Positions 43,278 through 53,645 are shown, counted from the first letter of the stretch. The stretch: 64,000 nucleotides of DNA from Antarctobacter sediminis (GCF_019218285.1 NZ_JAHUZG010000002.1:310001-374000); one strand, 5' to 3'. Numbers and translations: made by a program. Notes: a model not told the origin generated them from the sequence alone.

Positions 43278-44198
43278 ATGACCACGCAGGTTTTCGGCCA
43301 CAAGTCCCCCGACACCGACTCCACCGGCAGCCCGATCATCTGGGCCTGGTATCTTAACGAAGTGAAGGGCGAAGCCGCCAAGCCCGCGCTGCTGGGCGAG
43401 CCCAACACCGAAGCCGCCTTTATGCTGACCCACTGGGGTCTCGACAAACCCGAGATCATCTCGGACGTCGAAGCGGATGCGCCGGTCGTTATCGTCGACA
43501 CCAACAACCCCGCCGAACTACCGGCTTCGATCAACTCGGCCGACATCCGCGCCATCATCGACCACCACAAGCTGGTCGGCGGTCTGGAAACCAAGGGGCC
43601 GATCGACATCACCGTGCGTCCGCTGGCCTGCACCGCGACCATCATGGTCGACCTGATGGGTGACGACGCCGCCAAGATGCCCGAGGCGATCAAAGGCGCG
43701 GCCCTGACCTGCATCCTGTCGGACACGATGGAATTCCGTTCGCCGACCACCACCGACCACGACCGCGCGGTGGCGGAAAAGCTGGCCGCTGATCTGGGCG
43801 TGAACATCCCCGAGTTTGCCGGCCAGATGTTTGCCGCGAAATCCGACGTTTCCGCCTTTTCCGACGCCGAACTGCTGCGCATGGACAGCAAGGAATACGA
43901 AGTGGACGGCGTGAAATTCCGCGTCTCGGTTCTGGAGACCACCTCGCCCGAGATCCCGCTGGACCGCAAAGCCAGCCTGATGGAAACCATGAAGACCGTC
44001 AGCGCCGAGGATGGCGTCGACGAAGTGCTGCTGTTCGTGATCGACATCCTCAAGGAAGAGGCCAACGTGCTGATCCCGAACGACCGCGTGAAAGGCGTGA
44101 TCGAAAAGAGCTTTGGCGCCAGTGTCGAGGGCGACACCGTTGTCCTGCCCGGCATCATGAGCCGCAAAAAGCAGATCATCCCCAGCCTCAAGGTCTGA
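43278..44198 (+). CDS. ppaC: Manganese-dependent inorganic pyrophosphatase (family II)
   Basis: A 306-residue family II (DHH) pyrophosphatase that hydrolyses pyrophosphate to phosphate. The metal ligands are in VFGHKSPDTDST (H8, D12, D14), VDTNN, and the DHH motif AIIDHHKLVGG; the C-terminal substrate site is SRKKQIIPSL. The length is standard for forms without CBS domains. A GAAAGAGGATTCCC ribosome site precedes the ATG. It stands as a single gene with its own terminator. Confidence 0.95.
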   Translation: MTTQVFGHKSPDTDSTGSPIIWAWYLNEVKGEAAKPALLGEPNTEAAFMLTHWGLDKPEIISDVEADAPVVIVDTNNPAELPASINSADIRAIIDHHKLVGGLETKGPIDITVRPLACTATIMVDLMGDDAAKMPEAIKGAALTCILSDTMEFRSPTTTDHDRAVAEKLAADLGVNIPEFAGQMFAAKSDVSAFSDAELLRMDSKEYEVDGVKFRVSVLETTSPEIPLDRKASLMETMKTVSAEDGVDEVLLFVIDILKEEANVLIPNDRVKGVIEKSFGASVEGDTVVLPGIMSRKKQIIPSLKV

Positions 44199-44236
44199 GT
44201 GCTGGCGCCCTCCGGCGCGAGACTGGAAAGAGGATT

Positions 44237-44260
44237 GAACGGGGGCCAAGGCCCCCGTTC
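44237..44260 (+). terminator. Terminator of ppaC
   Basis: GAACGGGGGCC (44237-44247) pairs with GGCCCCCGTTC (44250-44260), followed by TTCT. It lies 39 bp after the ppaC stop and faces the convergent sfsA gene. Confidence 0.75.
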
Positions 44261-44273
44261 TTCTATTCCGGAT

Positions 44274-44320
44274 GGGGGCGCTGCCCCCAAACCCCCGGAG
44301 AATTTTCACCAAGAAGAAGC
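44274..44320 (-). repeat. Dispersed intergenic repeat, copy 3, overlapping the sfsA 3' end
   Basis: On the minus strand this reads CTTCTTCTTGGTGAAAATTC followed by CCGGGGGT and the hairpin GGGGGCAGCGCCCCC (44274-44288). The first part matches copy 1 and the hairpin matches copy 2. The sfsA stop codon (44306-44308) and its last few codons lie inside the repeat. Confidence 0.65.
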
Positions 44321-45028
44321 AGCAGGAGCGGTGAAGGGCAAAGCGCTGCCCAGCGTGATTTCGAGGGGCGTGATCCGGCAAGCAACGGCCAGCGCCTCGA
44401 CCCCGGCAGCTTGTGCCTGCCGGAACGCCTGAGCGTAGGCCGGGTCTATGTCGGCGGCGAGCGTGACATGTTCGCAATCGGTGCGCTGCACAAGGTAGAG
44501 CATGACAGCACGGTGCCCCTGCTGTGCCATGGCGGACAGTTCGCCAAGGTGCTTGGTTCCACGGGCAGTGACGCTGTCGGGAAACTCGGCCAGTCCCTTC
44601 TGGCGTGACAGTGTGACGGATTTGACCTCGACGTAACAATCGGCGCGGCCATTGCCGGTCAGCAGAAAGTCGATGCGACTGTTCTCGCCGTATTTCACCT
44701 CGGGCCGCACCAGATCGTAGCCGTCAAGCCCCGCGACCTCACCGGCCATCAGCGCGGCCTTCAGCACCCGGTTCGCCGCGCCGGTATCGACACCGGTGAA
44801 ATGCCCGCCGGGATGTTCGACCAGCCGCCATGCGAATTTCAGTTTCTTCTTCGGGTCGTCATTGGGTTCCAACCAGATGCGCTGACCTTCGTCTTTCAGG
44901 CCCAGCATGGACCCCGGGTTGGCCACATGGGCCGTCACTTCGCGTCCGTCTTGCAACTGGCAATCTGCCAGAAAGCGTTTGTAGCGGCGGATCAGGGTCG
45001 CGGGGATGAGCGGGGTTTGAAAGCGCAT
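44306..45028 (-). CDS. sfsA: Sugar fermentation stimulation protein homologue SfsA
   Basis: A 240-residue SfsA-family protein, which has an OB-like N-terminal domain and a PD-(D/E)XK-like nuclease-fold C-terminal domain. Family motifs are LIRRYKRFLADCQL, AHVANPGSMLGL, VEVKSVTLSRQKGLAEFPDSVTARGTKHLGEL and YLVQRTDCEHVTLAADIDPAY. In enteric bacteria it was described as a regulator of maltose metabolism, but its biochemical role is unsettled. The final residues AASSW and the stop come from the dispersed repeat. Confidence 0.93.
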   Translation of the reverse strand: MRFQTPLIPATLIRRYKRFLADCQLQDGREVTAHVANPGSMLGLKDEGQRIWLEPNDDPKKKLKFAWRLVEHPGGHFTGVDTGAANRVLKAALMAGEVAGLDGYDLVRPEVKYGENSRIDFLLTGNGRADCYVEVKSVTLSRQKGLAEFPDSVTARGTKHLGELSAMAQQGHRAVMLYLVQRTDCEHVTLAADIDPAYAQAFRQAQAAGVEALAVACRITPLEITLGSALPFTAPAASSW

Positions 45029-45076
45029 GGTGCGGGCCTATACCCAAAGTCGAGACAAGCGCCAAGGAGCCCGACC

Positions 45077-45817
45077 ATGCCCAATCCAACCGCCGCCATG
45101 CTGGTCATCGGGGACGAAATCCTGTCCGGTCGCACCCGCGACGCCAACATGCATTACCTTGCGCAGGAAATCACCAAACACGGAATCGACCTGCGCGAGG
45201 TGCGGATCGTCTCGGATGACCGCGATGCGATCATTGCCGCGATCAATGCGCTGCGCGCGGGCCACGACCACGTCGTGACGTCAGGTGGGATCGGGCCGAC
45301 CCATGACGACATCACCGCGCCCTGCGTGGCCGAGGCTTTTGGTGTGGAGATTTCCGTTCGGGACGATGCGCGCGCCATCCTTCAGGCCCGCTATGATGCC
45401 ATGGGAACCGAACTGAACGAGGCGCGCCTGCGCATGGCGCGCATCCCGGATGGTGCCACCCTGATCGAAAACCCGGTGTCGGGTGCGCCGGGGTTCAGCC
45501 TTGGGAACGTGCATGTCATGGCCGGTGTGCCTTCGGTCTTTCAGGCGATGGTTGCCGGCGTATTGCCTAAGATGACCGGCGGGCAGCCGCTTTTGTCGCA
45601 GAACCTGCGTATCGACCGCGGCGAAGGCGATATTGCCGGACCGTTGAGCGCGCTTGCGGACCGTTACCCGGAGCTGTCGATCGGGTCCTACCCCTATCAG
45701 CGCAACGGCATTTACGGGGCCAACGTCGTGATCCGCGGGTCCGACGGCGGGCAAATCGATTCGGCCATGGCCGAACTGATCGCCCTGTTTCCCGAGGCTG
45801 TCGCACAGCAAGCCTGA
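45077..45817 (+). CDS. CinA N-terminal domain (molybdopterin-binding-like) protein
   Basis: A 246-residue protein with only the MoCF_biosynth-like domain of CinA: AAMLVIGDEILSGRTRDANMHYLA, VRIVSDDRDAIIAAINAL, VVTSGGIGPTHDDIT and NPVSGAPGFSLGNVHVMAGVPSVF. The C-terminal nicotinamide-nucleotide amidase domain of full CinA is absent, so the ADP-ribose pyrophosphatase-type activity reported for the N-terminal part is the most that can be inferred. The ATG at 45077 follows AAGGAG by 7 bp. It is divergent from sfsA over 48 bp. Confidence 0.9.
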   Translation: MPNPTAAMLVIGDEILSGRTRDANMHYLAQEITKHGIDLREVRIVSDDRDAIIAAINALRAGHDHVVTSGGIGPTHDDITAPCVAEAFGVEISVRDDARAILQARYDAMGTELNEARLRMARIPDGATLIENPVSGAPGFSLGNVHVMAGVPSVFQAMVAGVLPKMTGGQPLLSQNLRIDRGEGDIAGPLSALADRYPELSIGSYPYQRNGIYGANVVIRGSDGGQIDSAMAELIALFPEAVAQQA

Positions 45818-45867
45818 CGAAAGGCGCGCGGGCCGCATGGACAGGGCGCAAGACAGAAGCCATAACG

Positions 45868-46635
45868 GTGAAAACCCTTGCAGAATTGGCCGCCGCAATG
45901 CCCGACGACCTGCCCACCCTGTTTGACGCCCTCGACGCCACATGGCCCGCCGCATCGCGGGTGACGGCCGGGCCATGGACCCTGCGTGAGGGGCGCGGCG
46001 GCGGCAAACGCGTTTCAACGGCCACCGCCAATGGCCCGTGGCGGGACGACGATCTGGCCGCGGCAGAGAAAGCCATGCGCCTGATGGGGCAAGCGCCGCT
46101 TTTCATGATCCGGCCGGGGGACGATACGCTGGACGTCGCGCTGGAGACGCGTGGATATGACCGCGTCGACCCTGTGCGCCTTTGGTCGGCCCCGATCGAG
46201 GCCCTGACTGACCTGCGCCTGCCCCGTGTCACCGCCTTTGCCATCTGGGAACCCCTCGCGATCATGCGCGAACTTTGGGAAGCGGCGGGCATCGGCGCGG
46301 AACGTCAGCGCGTCATGAACCGCGCCGCCATGCCCAAGACCGGCTTGTTTGGCCGCGTTTCGGATCAGCCTGCCGGGGCGGGGTTCTGTGCAATTCACGG
46401 CGCCACGGCCATGGTTCATGCGCTGGAAATCGCGCCTCAGCATCGGCAAAAGGGGCTGGGCGGCTGGATGATGCGTTGCGCGGCGCTGTGGGCGGCGGAC
46501 CATGGTGCCACGCGGATCACCGTCGCCGCGACCGAAGACAACGCCGGTGCCTCGGCGCTTTATACCTCCTTGAAGATGGAGGTCGTCGGGCACTACCATT
46601 ACCGCATCTTGAACGGCGACAGCGAGGACACGTGA
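45868..46635 (+). CDS. GNAT-family N-acetyltransferase
   Basis: A 255-residue acetyltransferase. The N-terminal half is unassigned; the C-terminal half has the acetyl-CoA-binding signature VHALEIAPQHRQKGLGGWMMRCAALWA and the following strand ITVAATEDNAGASALYTSLKME, with VVGHYHYR near the end. The substrate is unknown. The GTG start at 45868 has only a weak ribosome site. Its stop overlaps the GTG of the AhpD-like gene, so the two are coupled. Confidence 0.86.
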   Translation: MKTLAELAAAMPDDLPTLFDALDATWPAASRVTAGPWTLREGRGGGKRVSTATANGPWRDDDLAAAEKAMRLMGQAPLFMIRPGDDTLDVALETRGYDRVDPVRLWSAPIEALTDLRLPRVTAFAIWEPLAIMRELWEAAGIGAERQRVMNRAAMPKTGLFGRVSDQPAGAGFCAIHGATAMVHALEIAPQHRQKGLGGWMMRCAALWAADHGATRITVAATEDNAGASALYTSLKMEVVGHYHYRILNGDSEDT

Positions 46636-47201
46636 CCGACGATCTGCCCACCGCGCTCAACCTGCCTATGGTCGATCCACTTCCGGAGGCCACGCAGAAA
46701 TACTTCGATGTTTGCCAGGACAAGCTGGGGCTGATTCCCAACGTCCTCAAGGCCTATGCCTTTGACATCCAGAAGCTTGATGTCTTTACGGCGATGTACA
46801 ACGATCTGATGCTGGCGGACAGCGGCCTGACCAAGCTGGAGCGTGAGATGATCGCGGTTGTCGTTTCGTCGATCAATCGCTGTTTTTATTGCCTGACGGC
46901 TCATGGTGCGGCCGTGCGCGAACTGTCCGGCGATCCCAAGCTGGGTGAAATGCTGGTGATGAACTGGCGGGTTGCGGATCTGAACCACCGTCAGCGTGCG
47001 ATGCTGTCCTTTGCGGAAAAGATGACAAAGGCCTCGTTCGAGATCGCGGAATATGACCGCGAGGCGTTGCGCGATGCGGGGTTCTCGGAACGCGACATCT
47101 GGGACATCGCCAATGTCACGGGCTTTTTCAACATGACCAACCGCGTTGCGAGCGCGACCGACATGCGGCCGAATGACGAATACCACGCGCAGGCGCGCTG
47201 A
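46632..47201 (+). CDS. AhpD-like peroxidase-related protein
   Basis: A 189-residue carboxymuconolactone-decarboxylase-fold protein of the peroxidase-related (AhpD-like) group. The redox motif is C-x2-C in VSSINRCFYCLTAHGAAV, with the acidic and histidine residues expected to relay protons, and ERDIWDIANVTGFFNMTNRVA is a family hallmark. It may reduce peroxides or serve as a thiol partner for an antioxidant enzyme. The GTG start overlaps the GNAT stop, and its 3' end overlaps the OmpA-family gene by 29 bp. Confidence 0.88.
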   Translation: MTDDLPTALNLPMVDPLPEATQKYFDVCQDKLGLIPNVLKAYAFDIQKLDVFTAMYNDLMLADSGLTKLEREMIAVVVSSINRCFYCLTAHGAAVRELSGDPKLGEMLVMNWRVADLNHRQRAMLSFAEKMTKASFEIAEYDREALRDAGFSERDIWDIANVTGFFNMTNRVASATDMRPNDEYHAQAR

Positions 47202-48135
47202 GGCGCTGGCACTGGGGTCGGCATTGGGGCTGGCCGTTTTGGCGGGAAGCGTGGGCGCGGTCGAACTGACCCTGCCCCGTGACGCGCAGCAGAGTTTCGG
47301 CACGGTGCAATCGCCGGGGGCTTATGCGCTGCCAACGGGTCCGTGGCAAAACGGTTACCTGCCCGTGGAACGGGTCGAAGGCCGGGTCGAGGTCGCCGCA
47401 TGGCACATTCCAGACAACGGGGACACGCCGTTCCAACTGGCCCAGCCGTTGCGCGACGCATTGGTCGCCGCCGGGTTCGAAATCCTGCTGGATTGCCGCG
47501 CGCGGGCCTGCGGCGGCTTTGACTTCCGCTTTGGCACGCTGGTCCTGCCCGCGCCCGAGATGTTCGTGGATCTCAGCGACTATCACTTTATCTCGGCCTT
47601 GTCCGAAAAGGATGGCGCGGTTTCGATCCTGACCAGCCGTGACGCCCGCGCGGGCTATATCCAGATCATTCAGGCGGGCGGAAAGGTGGGCGAGGTCCGC
47701 TCGGCCCCTGCACCGAAACCGTCACAGCCCGCGACCGCCCCCCCTCCTGCGCCCAGCAAGGACATCGTGGACACGCTGGAAACCAAGGGCCACCTGATTC
47801 TGGGCGACCTGGTGTTCCGATCCGGTTCGACCAGTCTGGGGGAAGGGCGCTTTGCCTCGCTGGATGCGATAGCCGCCTATCTAGGCGCCAATCCGTCGCG
47901 CCAAATCCTGTTCGTCGGCCACACGGATGCCACCGGATCGCTGGAGGCAAACCGGCGCGTTTCGCTGCGCCGGGCCGAGGCCGCCATGGCCTATCTGCGC
48001 GACAGGCACGGGATCCCGGCGGCACAGATCGGAGCCGAGGGGGTTGGCTATCTTGCCCCGGTGGCCAGCAACCTCACACCCGAGGGGCGCGAGGCAAACC
48101 GCCGTGTCGAGGCGGTGCTGATCTCGACCGAATAG
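47173..48135 (+). CDS. OmpA-family protein
   Basis: A 320-residue exported protein. A signal peptide (about 1-31, ending GSVGA) is followed by a periplasmic region of about 150 residues, a proline-rich linker (PKPSQPATAPPPAPSKD) and a C-terminal OmpA domain that binds peptidoglycan: LVFRSGSTSLGEGRFASLD, VGHTDATGSLEANRRVSLRRAEAAM and NLTPEGREANRRVEAVL. The N-terminal part is not a beta-barrel and is unassigned. The ATG at 47173 lies inside the preceding gene. A terminator follows inside the convergent lysR gene. Confidence 0.88.
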   Translation: MTNTTRRRAEALALGSALGLAVLAGSVGAVELTLPRDAQQSFGTVQSPGAYALPTGPWQNGYLPVERVEGRVEVAAWHIPDNGDTPFQLAQPLRDALVAAGFEILLDCRARACGGFDFRFGTLVLPAPEMFVDLSDYHFISALSEKDGAVSILTSRDARAGYIQIIQAGGKVGEVRSAPAPKPSQPATAPPPAPSKDIVDTLETKGHLILGDLVFRSGSTSLGEGRFASLDAIAAYLGANPSRQILFVGHTDATGSLEANRRVSLRRAEAAMAYLRDRHGIPAAQIGAEGVGYLAPVASNLTPEGREANRRVEAVLISTE

Positions 48136-48144
48136 GCCCGGAAG

Positions 48145-48179
48145 GGCCCGGACCTGTTACCAGGACTGCGGGCCTTTTT
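48145..48179 (+). terminator. Terminator of the OmpA-family gene, inside the lysR 3' end
   Basis: GGCCCG (48145-48150) pairs with CGGGCC (48169-48174), with an inner CCTG/CAGG stem (48153-48156 and 48161-48164) and a TTTTT run at 48175-48179. The structure overlaps the last codons of the convergent LysR gene. Confidence 0.7.
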
Positions 48180-49062
48180 CCGCGAAGGCATGGACAAGGA
48201 AATCGATGAAGGCGCGCACCTTGGGCTGAGTGAACCGGCCCGGGGGGTATACAGCGTATATGCCTTGCGTTTCGACCGGCAGATCGGGGATCGCATCTTC
48301 GACCAGCCCGGCCTCCATGGCTTCATGGTAGAGATACGAGGGCAGGTAGGCGATCCCGAGACCCGCGATACAGGCATTCAGCAGCGACTGGCCATCGTTC
48401 ACCGTCAGCCAGCCCGCCGTGCGCACCTGACGCTTTTCGCCCGAAGGCGCGGTCAGCTTCCAGACATTGCCCGACGACTGGTTCGAGTAATGCAGCAGCT
48501 TGTGTTCGTTCAGGTCGTCAATCCGCATCGGACGGCCGTATTTCTGGAAATAGGACGGCGAGGCGATCATCCGTTTCGTGGTGTCCGTCAGCTTACGGGC
48601 ACGCAGCGTGCTGTCTTCCAGCTCGCCGATCCGCACGGCCATGTCGAACCCTTCCGAGATCAGTTCGACGTAGCGGTTGTTCAGCACCATGTTCACGGTG
48701 ATGTCGGGAAATTCGGCAAGGAACTCTCCCAAAACGGGGCTGAGGTGATTGACGCCGAAATCCGTCGCCACCGAGATCCTCAACAGGCCCGAAGGGGCCG
48801 ATTGCATCGAGGTGACCAAAGCATCCGCTTCGCCCGCGTCGTTCAGAACCCGTCGGGCGCGGTCATAATAGGCCAGCCCGATTTCCGTCGGCGACACCCG
48901 GCGCGTGGTTCGGTTCAGCAGGCGGGCGCCAAGGCGTGCCTCAAGGCTGGAAACATGCTTGGACACGGCAGACTTGGAAATGCCCATCTTTTTGGCCGCG
49001 TCGGTGAATCCGCCCTGATCGACGACAGTCGCGAAAGCCTCCATTTCGGTCAGACGGTCCAT
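48157..49062 (-). CDS. LysR-family transcriptional regulator
   Basis: A 301-residue LysR regulator with the N-terminal helix-turn-helix (MEAFATVVDQGGFTDAAKKMGISKSAVSKHVSSLEARLGARLLNRTTRRVS) and a periplasmic-binding-like effector domain from about residue 90. It most resembles the CrgA/DsdC-like group that includes quinone- and aromatic-responsive regulators. It is divergent from the DUF4399 gene over 207 bp, which makes that gene the obvious candidate target, but no T-N11-A operator was identified with confidence. Confidence 0.92.
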   Translation of the reverse strand: MDRLTEMEAFATVVDQGGFTDAAKKMGISKSAVSKHVSSLEARLGARLLNRTTRRVSPTEIGLAYYDRARRVLNDAGEADALVTSMQSAPSGLLRISVATDFGVNHLSPVLGEFLAEFPDITVNMVLNNRYVELISEGFDMAVRIGELEDSTLRARKLTDTTKRMIASPSYFQKYGRPMRIDDLNEHKLLHYSNQSSGNVWKLTAPSGEKRQVRTAGWLTVNDGQSLLNACIAGLGIAYLPSYLYHEAMEAGLVEDAIPDLPVETQGIYAVYPPGRFTQPKVRAFIDFLVHAFAEKGPQSW

Positions 49063-49269
49063 TCAGGTCTCCATTCGATAGTCTGCGTTCCCTCGGACTA
49101 TCCTTTTGAACTGGGGCGCAACTTGGGCAAGGAGGCGACAATTGAGGGGTATTCGCCCGCGCTGTCCGCGACCGGGAAACGCGAAAAAGACTGACCTGCG
49201 GGGTTTGACGGTGTAGCCTGAACGCCTGATTGATATGTCGACACACCCAATTTCAGGGAGGGAAACCCC

Positions 49270-49710
49270 ATGTTCCGCAACTTTGCCTGCGCTGCCGCGC
49301 TGGTTCTCGCTCCGCTGGCGGCGTTGGCCGACGGCGTCCCGGCCCCAGAAGGCGCCAAGGTCTATTTCATCAATGTTGCCGACGGCGACACCGTCACCAG
49401 CCCGGTCACGATCCAGTTCGGGCTTTCCGGCATGGGCGTGGCCCCGGCGGGCACCGACAAGGAACACACCGGCCACCATCATATCCTGATCGACCGGGTG
49501 CCCTTTGGCGAAGGCCCAGAAGATGCCGAGTTCAAGGACTATGGCATTCCGGGGGACGACAATCACCGGCACTTTGGCGGCGGTCAGACCGAGGTGACGC
49601 TGGGACTGGATCCGGGGACGCATACGCTGCAACTGGTGCTTGGCGACATGAACCACATCCCGCACGATCCACCTGTTGTATCCGAATACGTGACGATCAC
49701 CGTCGAATAG
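49270..49710 (+). CDS. DUF4399 exported protein
   Basis: A 146-residue periplasmic protein of the DUF4399 family. A signal peptide (MFRNFACAAALVLAPLAALA) precedes a beta-rich domain with histidine clusters KEHTGHHHILID and DNHRHFGGGQTEV, and MNHIPHDPPVVSE, which could bind a metal. The ribosome site GGGAGGGAAACCCC is strong. It is controlled perhaps by the divergent LysR regulator. The function is unknown; metal binding is inferred from composition only. Confidence 0.85.
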   Translation: MFRNFACAAALVLAPLAALADGVPAPEGAKVYFINVADGDTVTSPVTIQFGLSGMGVAPAGTDKEHTGHHHILIDRVPFGEGPEDAEFKDYGIPGDDNHRHFGGGQTEVTLGLDPGTHTLQLVLGDMNHIPHDPPVVSEYVTITVE

Positions 49711-49739
49711 ACGCTTTGAAACAGGGCGCGGAACGATGT

Positions 49740-49789
49740 TTCGGGCGGCCAGAGGTCCCGGCTCGGGGCCGGGACAGGGTCCGCCCGAA
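49740..49789. terminator. Two-level nested hairpin between convergent genes
   Basis: Outer arms TTCGGGCGG (49740-49748) and CCGCCCGAA (49781-49789) enclose a second perfect stem, GTCCCGGC/GCCGGGAC (49755-49762 and 49768-49775). It fills most of the gap between the DUF4399 gene and fadH. Confidence 0.6.
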
Positions 49790-49798
49790 GCGGCGCTC

Positions 49799-51847
<2,049 letters not shown>

Positions 51848-51873
51848 TCACCTCACATGATGCACCTGACGCT

Positions 51874-51894
51874 GTCACGATCTACGTCACGTCA
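51874..51894. promoter_or_regulatory. Direct GTCACG repeats in the fadH-deoC promoter region
   Basis: GTCACG occurs at 51874-51879 and 51886-51891, exactly 12 bp apart, and TGACG (51867-51871) pairs with CGTCA (51890-51894). The 169-bp region lies between divergent fadH and deoC. A regulator site is possible; no regulator is assigned. Confidence 0.3.
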
Positions 51895-51992
51895 TGGCCT
51901 CATCCCCCGGCCAGCGGCGGTGCTGCCTTTGCGTTCCGCTTGAAAAGCCGTGGCCGGAGGGGCAGGTTGACCACAAACCGATTGGAGGCGAC

Positions 51993-52988
51993 ATGACCAC
52001 CGGCACCGTCGAAACCGACAAGACCGCGCAACTGCCGCAGGTCCACGAGGCGCGCAATCCCGGCATGGCGCTGGACATGGACTGGGTCCGCGCCGCCCGC
52101 GCCAACCGTTCGGCCATCGAACGCCGCGCCGCCACATTGCCGGGCCGACGTTCGGTCAAGAAGGACTATCAGGCCGCATGGCTGGCCCGCGCCGTGTCCT
52201 GCATCGACCTGACGACGCTGGCCGGGGACGACACAGCCGGCCGGGTGGCGCGCCTCTGCGCCAAGGCCCGCCACCCGGTGCGCGCCGACCTGTTGCAGGC
52301 ACTTGGGCTGGAGGGGCTGACCGTGGGCGCGGTCTGCGTCTATCACGACATGATCGACCCCGCGGTTCGGGCGCTGGATGGGTCGGGCATTCCGGTGGCC
52401 GCCGTTTCAACCGGCTTTCCCGCGGGCCTGTCCCCCTTCCATCTGCGCGTGGCCGAAATCGAGGAAAGCGTCAAAGCCGGGGCGCAAGAGATCGACATCG
52501 TGATTTCCCGTCGCCTTGTGCTGCGCGGTGACTGGCAGGGGCTTTACAATGAAATGCGGGCTTTTCGCGCGGCCTGCGGCGACGCGCATGTCAAGGCGAT
52601 CCTTGCCACGGGTGAACTGGGGACGCTTCAGAACGTGGCGCGCGCCAGCCTTGTCTGCATGATGGCCGGAGCCGATTTCATCAAGACTTCGACCGGCAAG
52701 GAAAGCGTCAATGCCACCCTGCCTGTCAGCCTTGTGATGGTGCGGGCGATCCGCGAATACCACGAACGCACTGGTTATCGCGTCGGCTACAAGCCCGCAG
52801 GCGGTATTTCCAAGGCCAAGGACGCGCTGACCTATCTTGCCTTGATCAAGGAAGAACTCGGAGACCGCTGGCTGCGTCCCGATCTTTTCCGGTTCGGCGC
52901 CTCGTCGCTGTTGGGGGACATTGAACGTCAATTGGAACACCATGTGACCGGGGCCTATTCTGCCTCGTGGCGGCACGCGGCGGGATGA
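51993..52988 (+). CDS. deoC: Deoxyribose-phosphate aldolase
   Basis: DeoC splits 2-deoxyribose 5-phosphate into glyceraldehyde 3-phosphate and acetaldehyde in deoxynucleoside catabolism. The 331-residue protein is of the long type (E. coli DeoC is about 260). It has CIDLTTLAGDDT, GAVCVYHDMID, the catalytic lysine region HVKAILATGEL (K201), FIKTSTGKESVNAT (K231) and GYKPAGGISKAKDAL. The start follows TTGGAGGCGAC; the upstream frame is unrelated. It heads a four-gene operon ending in an aldehyde dehydrogenase. Confidence 0.93.
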   Translation: MTTGTVETDKTAQLPQVHEARNPGMALDMDWVRAARANRSAIERRAATLPGRRSVKKDYQAAWLARAVSCIDLTTLAGDDTAGRVARLCAKARHPVRADLLQALGLEGLTVGAVCVYHDMIDPAVRALDGSGIPVAAVSTGFPAGLSPFHLRVAEIEESVKAGAQEIDIVISRRLVLRGDWQGLYNEMRAFRAACGDAHVKAILATGELGTLQNVARASLVCMMAGADFIKTSTGKESVNATLPVSLVMVRAIREYHERTGYRVGYKPAGGISKAKDALTYLALIKEELGDRWLRPDLFRFGASSLLGDIERQLEHHVTGAYSASWRHAAG

Positions 52989-52992
52989 CCCG

Positions 52993-53283
52993 ATGCAAAT
53001 GACACCCGAATGGTCCCTGATGATGCTGGCGGTCGTCCTGATCATGGGCGCCAGCAACTGGCGACGTCGACGCCTGAAACGCGCCGCGCGGGACCTGCCA
53101 ACGCGGCTGTTTCGCCTGTTGGGTCCCGAGCCGGACTATGATCCGCCCGAGGCCCTTCCCGAAGGCCTGGAAGACTTTGCCGCCCTGCACAAACGCAGCC
53201 TGCGGGTGCAACATTGGGTTTGGGGGCTTGCCCTGATCTGGCTGCTCTATGTCACATACCTTGCGCTTGGGGCATCGGCATGA
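52993..53283 (+). CDS. Small two-helix membrane protein of unknown function
   Basis: A 96-residue protein with hydrophobic helices at about 7-19 and 72-93 separated by a basic stretch (NWRRRRLKRAARD) and a proline/acid-rich loop (GPEPDYDPPEALPEG). I do not recognise a family. It begins 4 bp after the deoC stop and its TGA overlaps the next ATG, so it is part of the deoC-ALDH16 operon. Confidence 0.72.
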   Translation: MQMTPEWSLMMLAVVLIMGASNWRRRRLKRAARDLPTRLFRLLGPEPDYDPPEALPEGLEDFAALHKRSLRVQHWVWGLALIWLLYVTYLALGASA

Positions 53284-53645
53284 AGGGCCGCGTGTTCCTT
53301 TTCAGCGCCGCCTTGGCGTCTGCCACGCCAGTCGCGGCGCAAACCTACGCCTGTGCCGCATGGTCGGGTGATACGAACGGGATGCAGCCGATTTCCGAGA
53401 TCGTCGTCAGCGACCGCATGATGACCCTGAAACAAGACAGCCTGCGACTGACGGCGCGGATGGTGCAGGGATCTTTGCGACGCCGGGTCTTTGTCGATGA
53501 GGACAGCGTTCTGATCGTCCATGGCAAACCGGTGCTGTCAGGCGGCGCGCCGCCGAAATTCGGTGACCGGGTGACCTTGCACCGCCTGCACCTTGATGAA
53601 ACAGCGCCAGTTCTGGCGCAGACTGCCTGCACGAGGCTGAAATGA
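53280..53645 (+). CDS. Small exported protein of unknown function
   Basis: A 121-residue protein with a signal peptide (MKGRVFLFSAALASATPVAAQ) and two mature cysteines near the ends (YACAAWSG and TACTRLK), suggesting one disulfide. No family is recognised. The ATG overlaps the previous stop and its TGA overlaps the ATG of the aldehyde dehydrogenase gene, a tight ATGA-ATGA chain. Confidence 0.72.
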   Translation: MKGRVFLFSAALASATPVAAQTYACAAWSGDTNGMQPISEIVVSDRMMTLKQDSLRLTARMVQGSLRRRVFVDEDSVLIVHGKPVLSGGAPPKFGDRVTLHRLHLDETAPVLAQTACTRLK

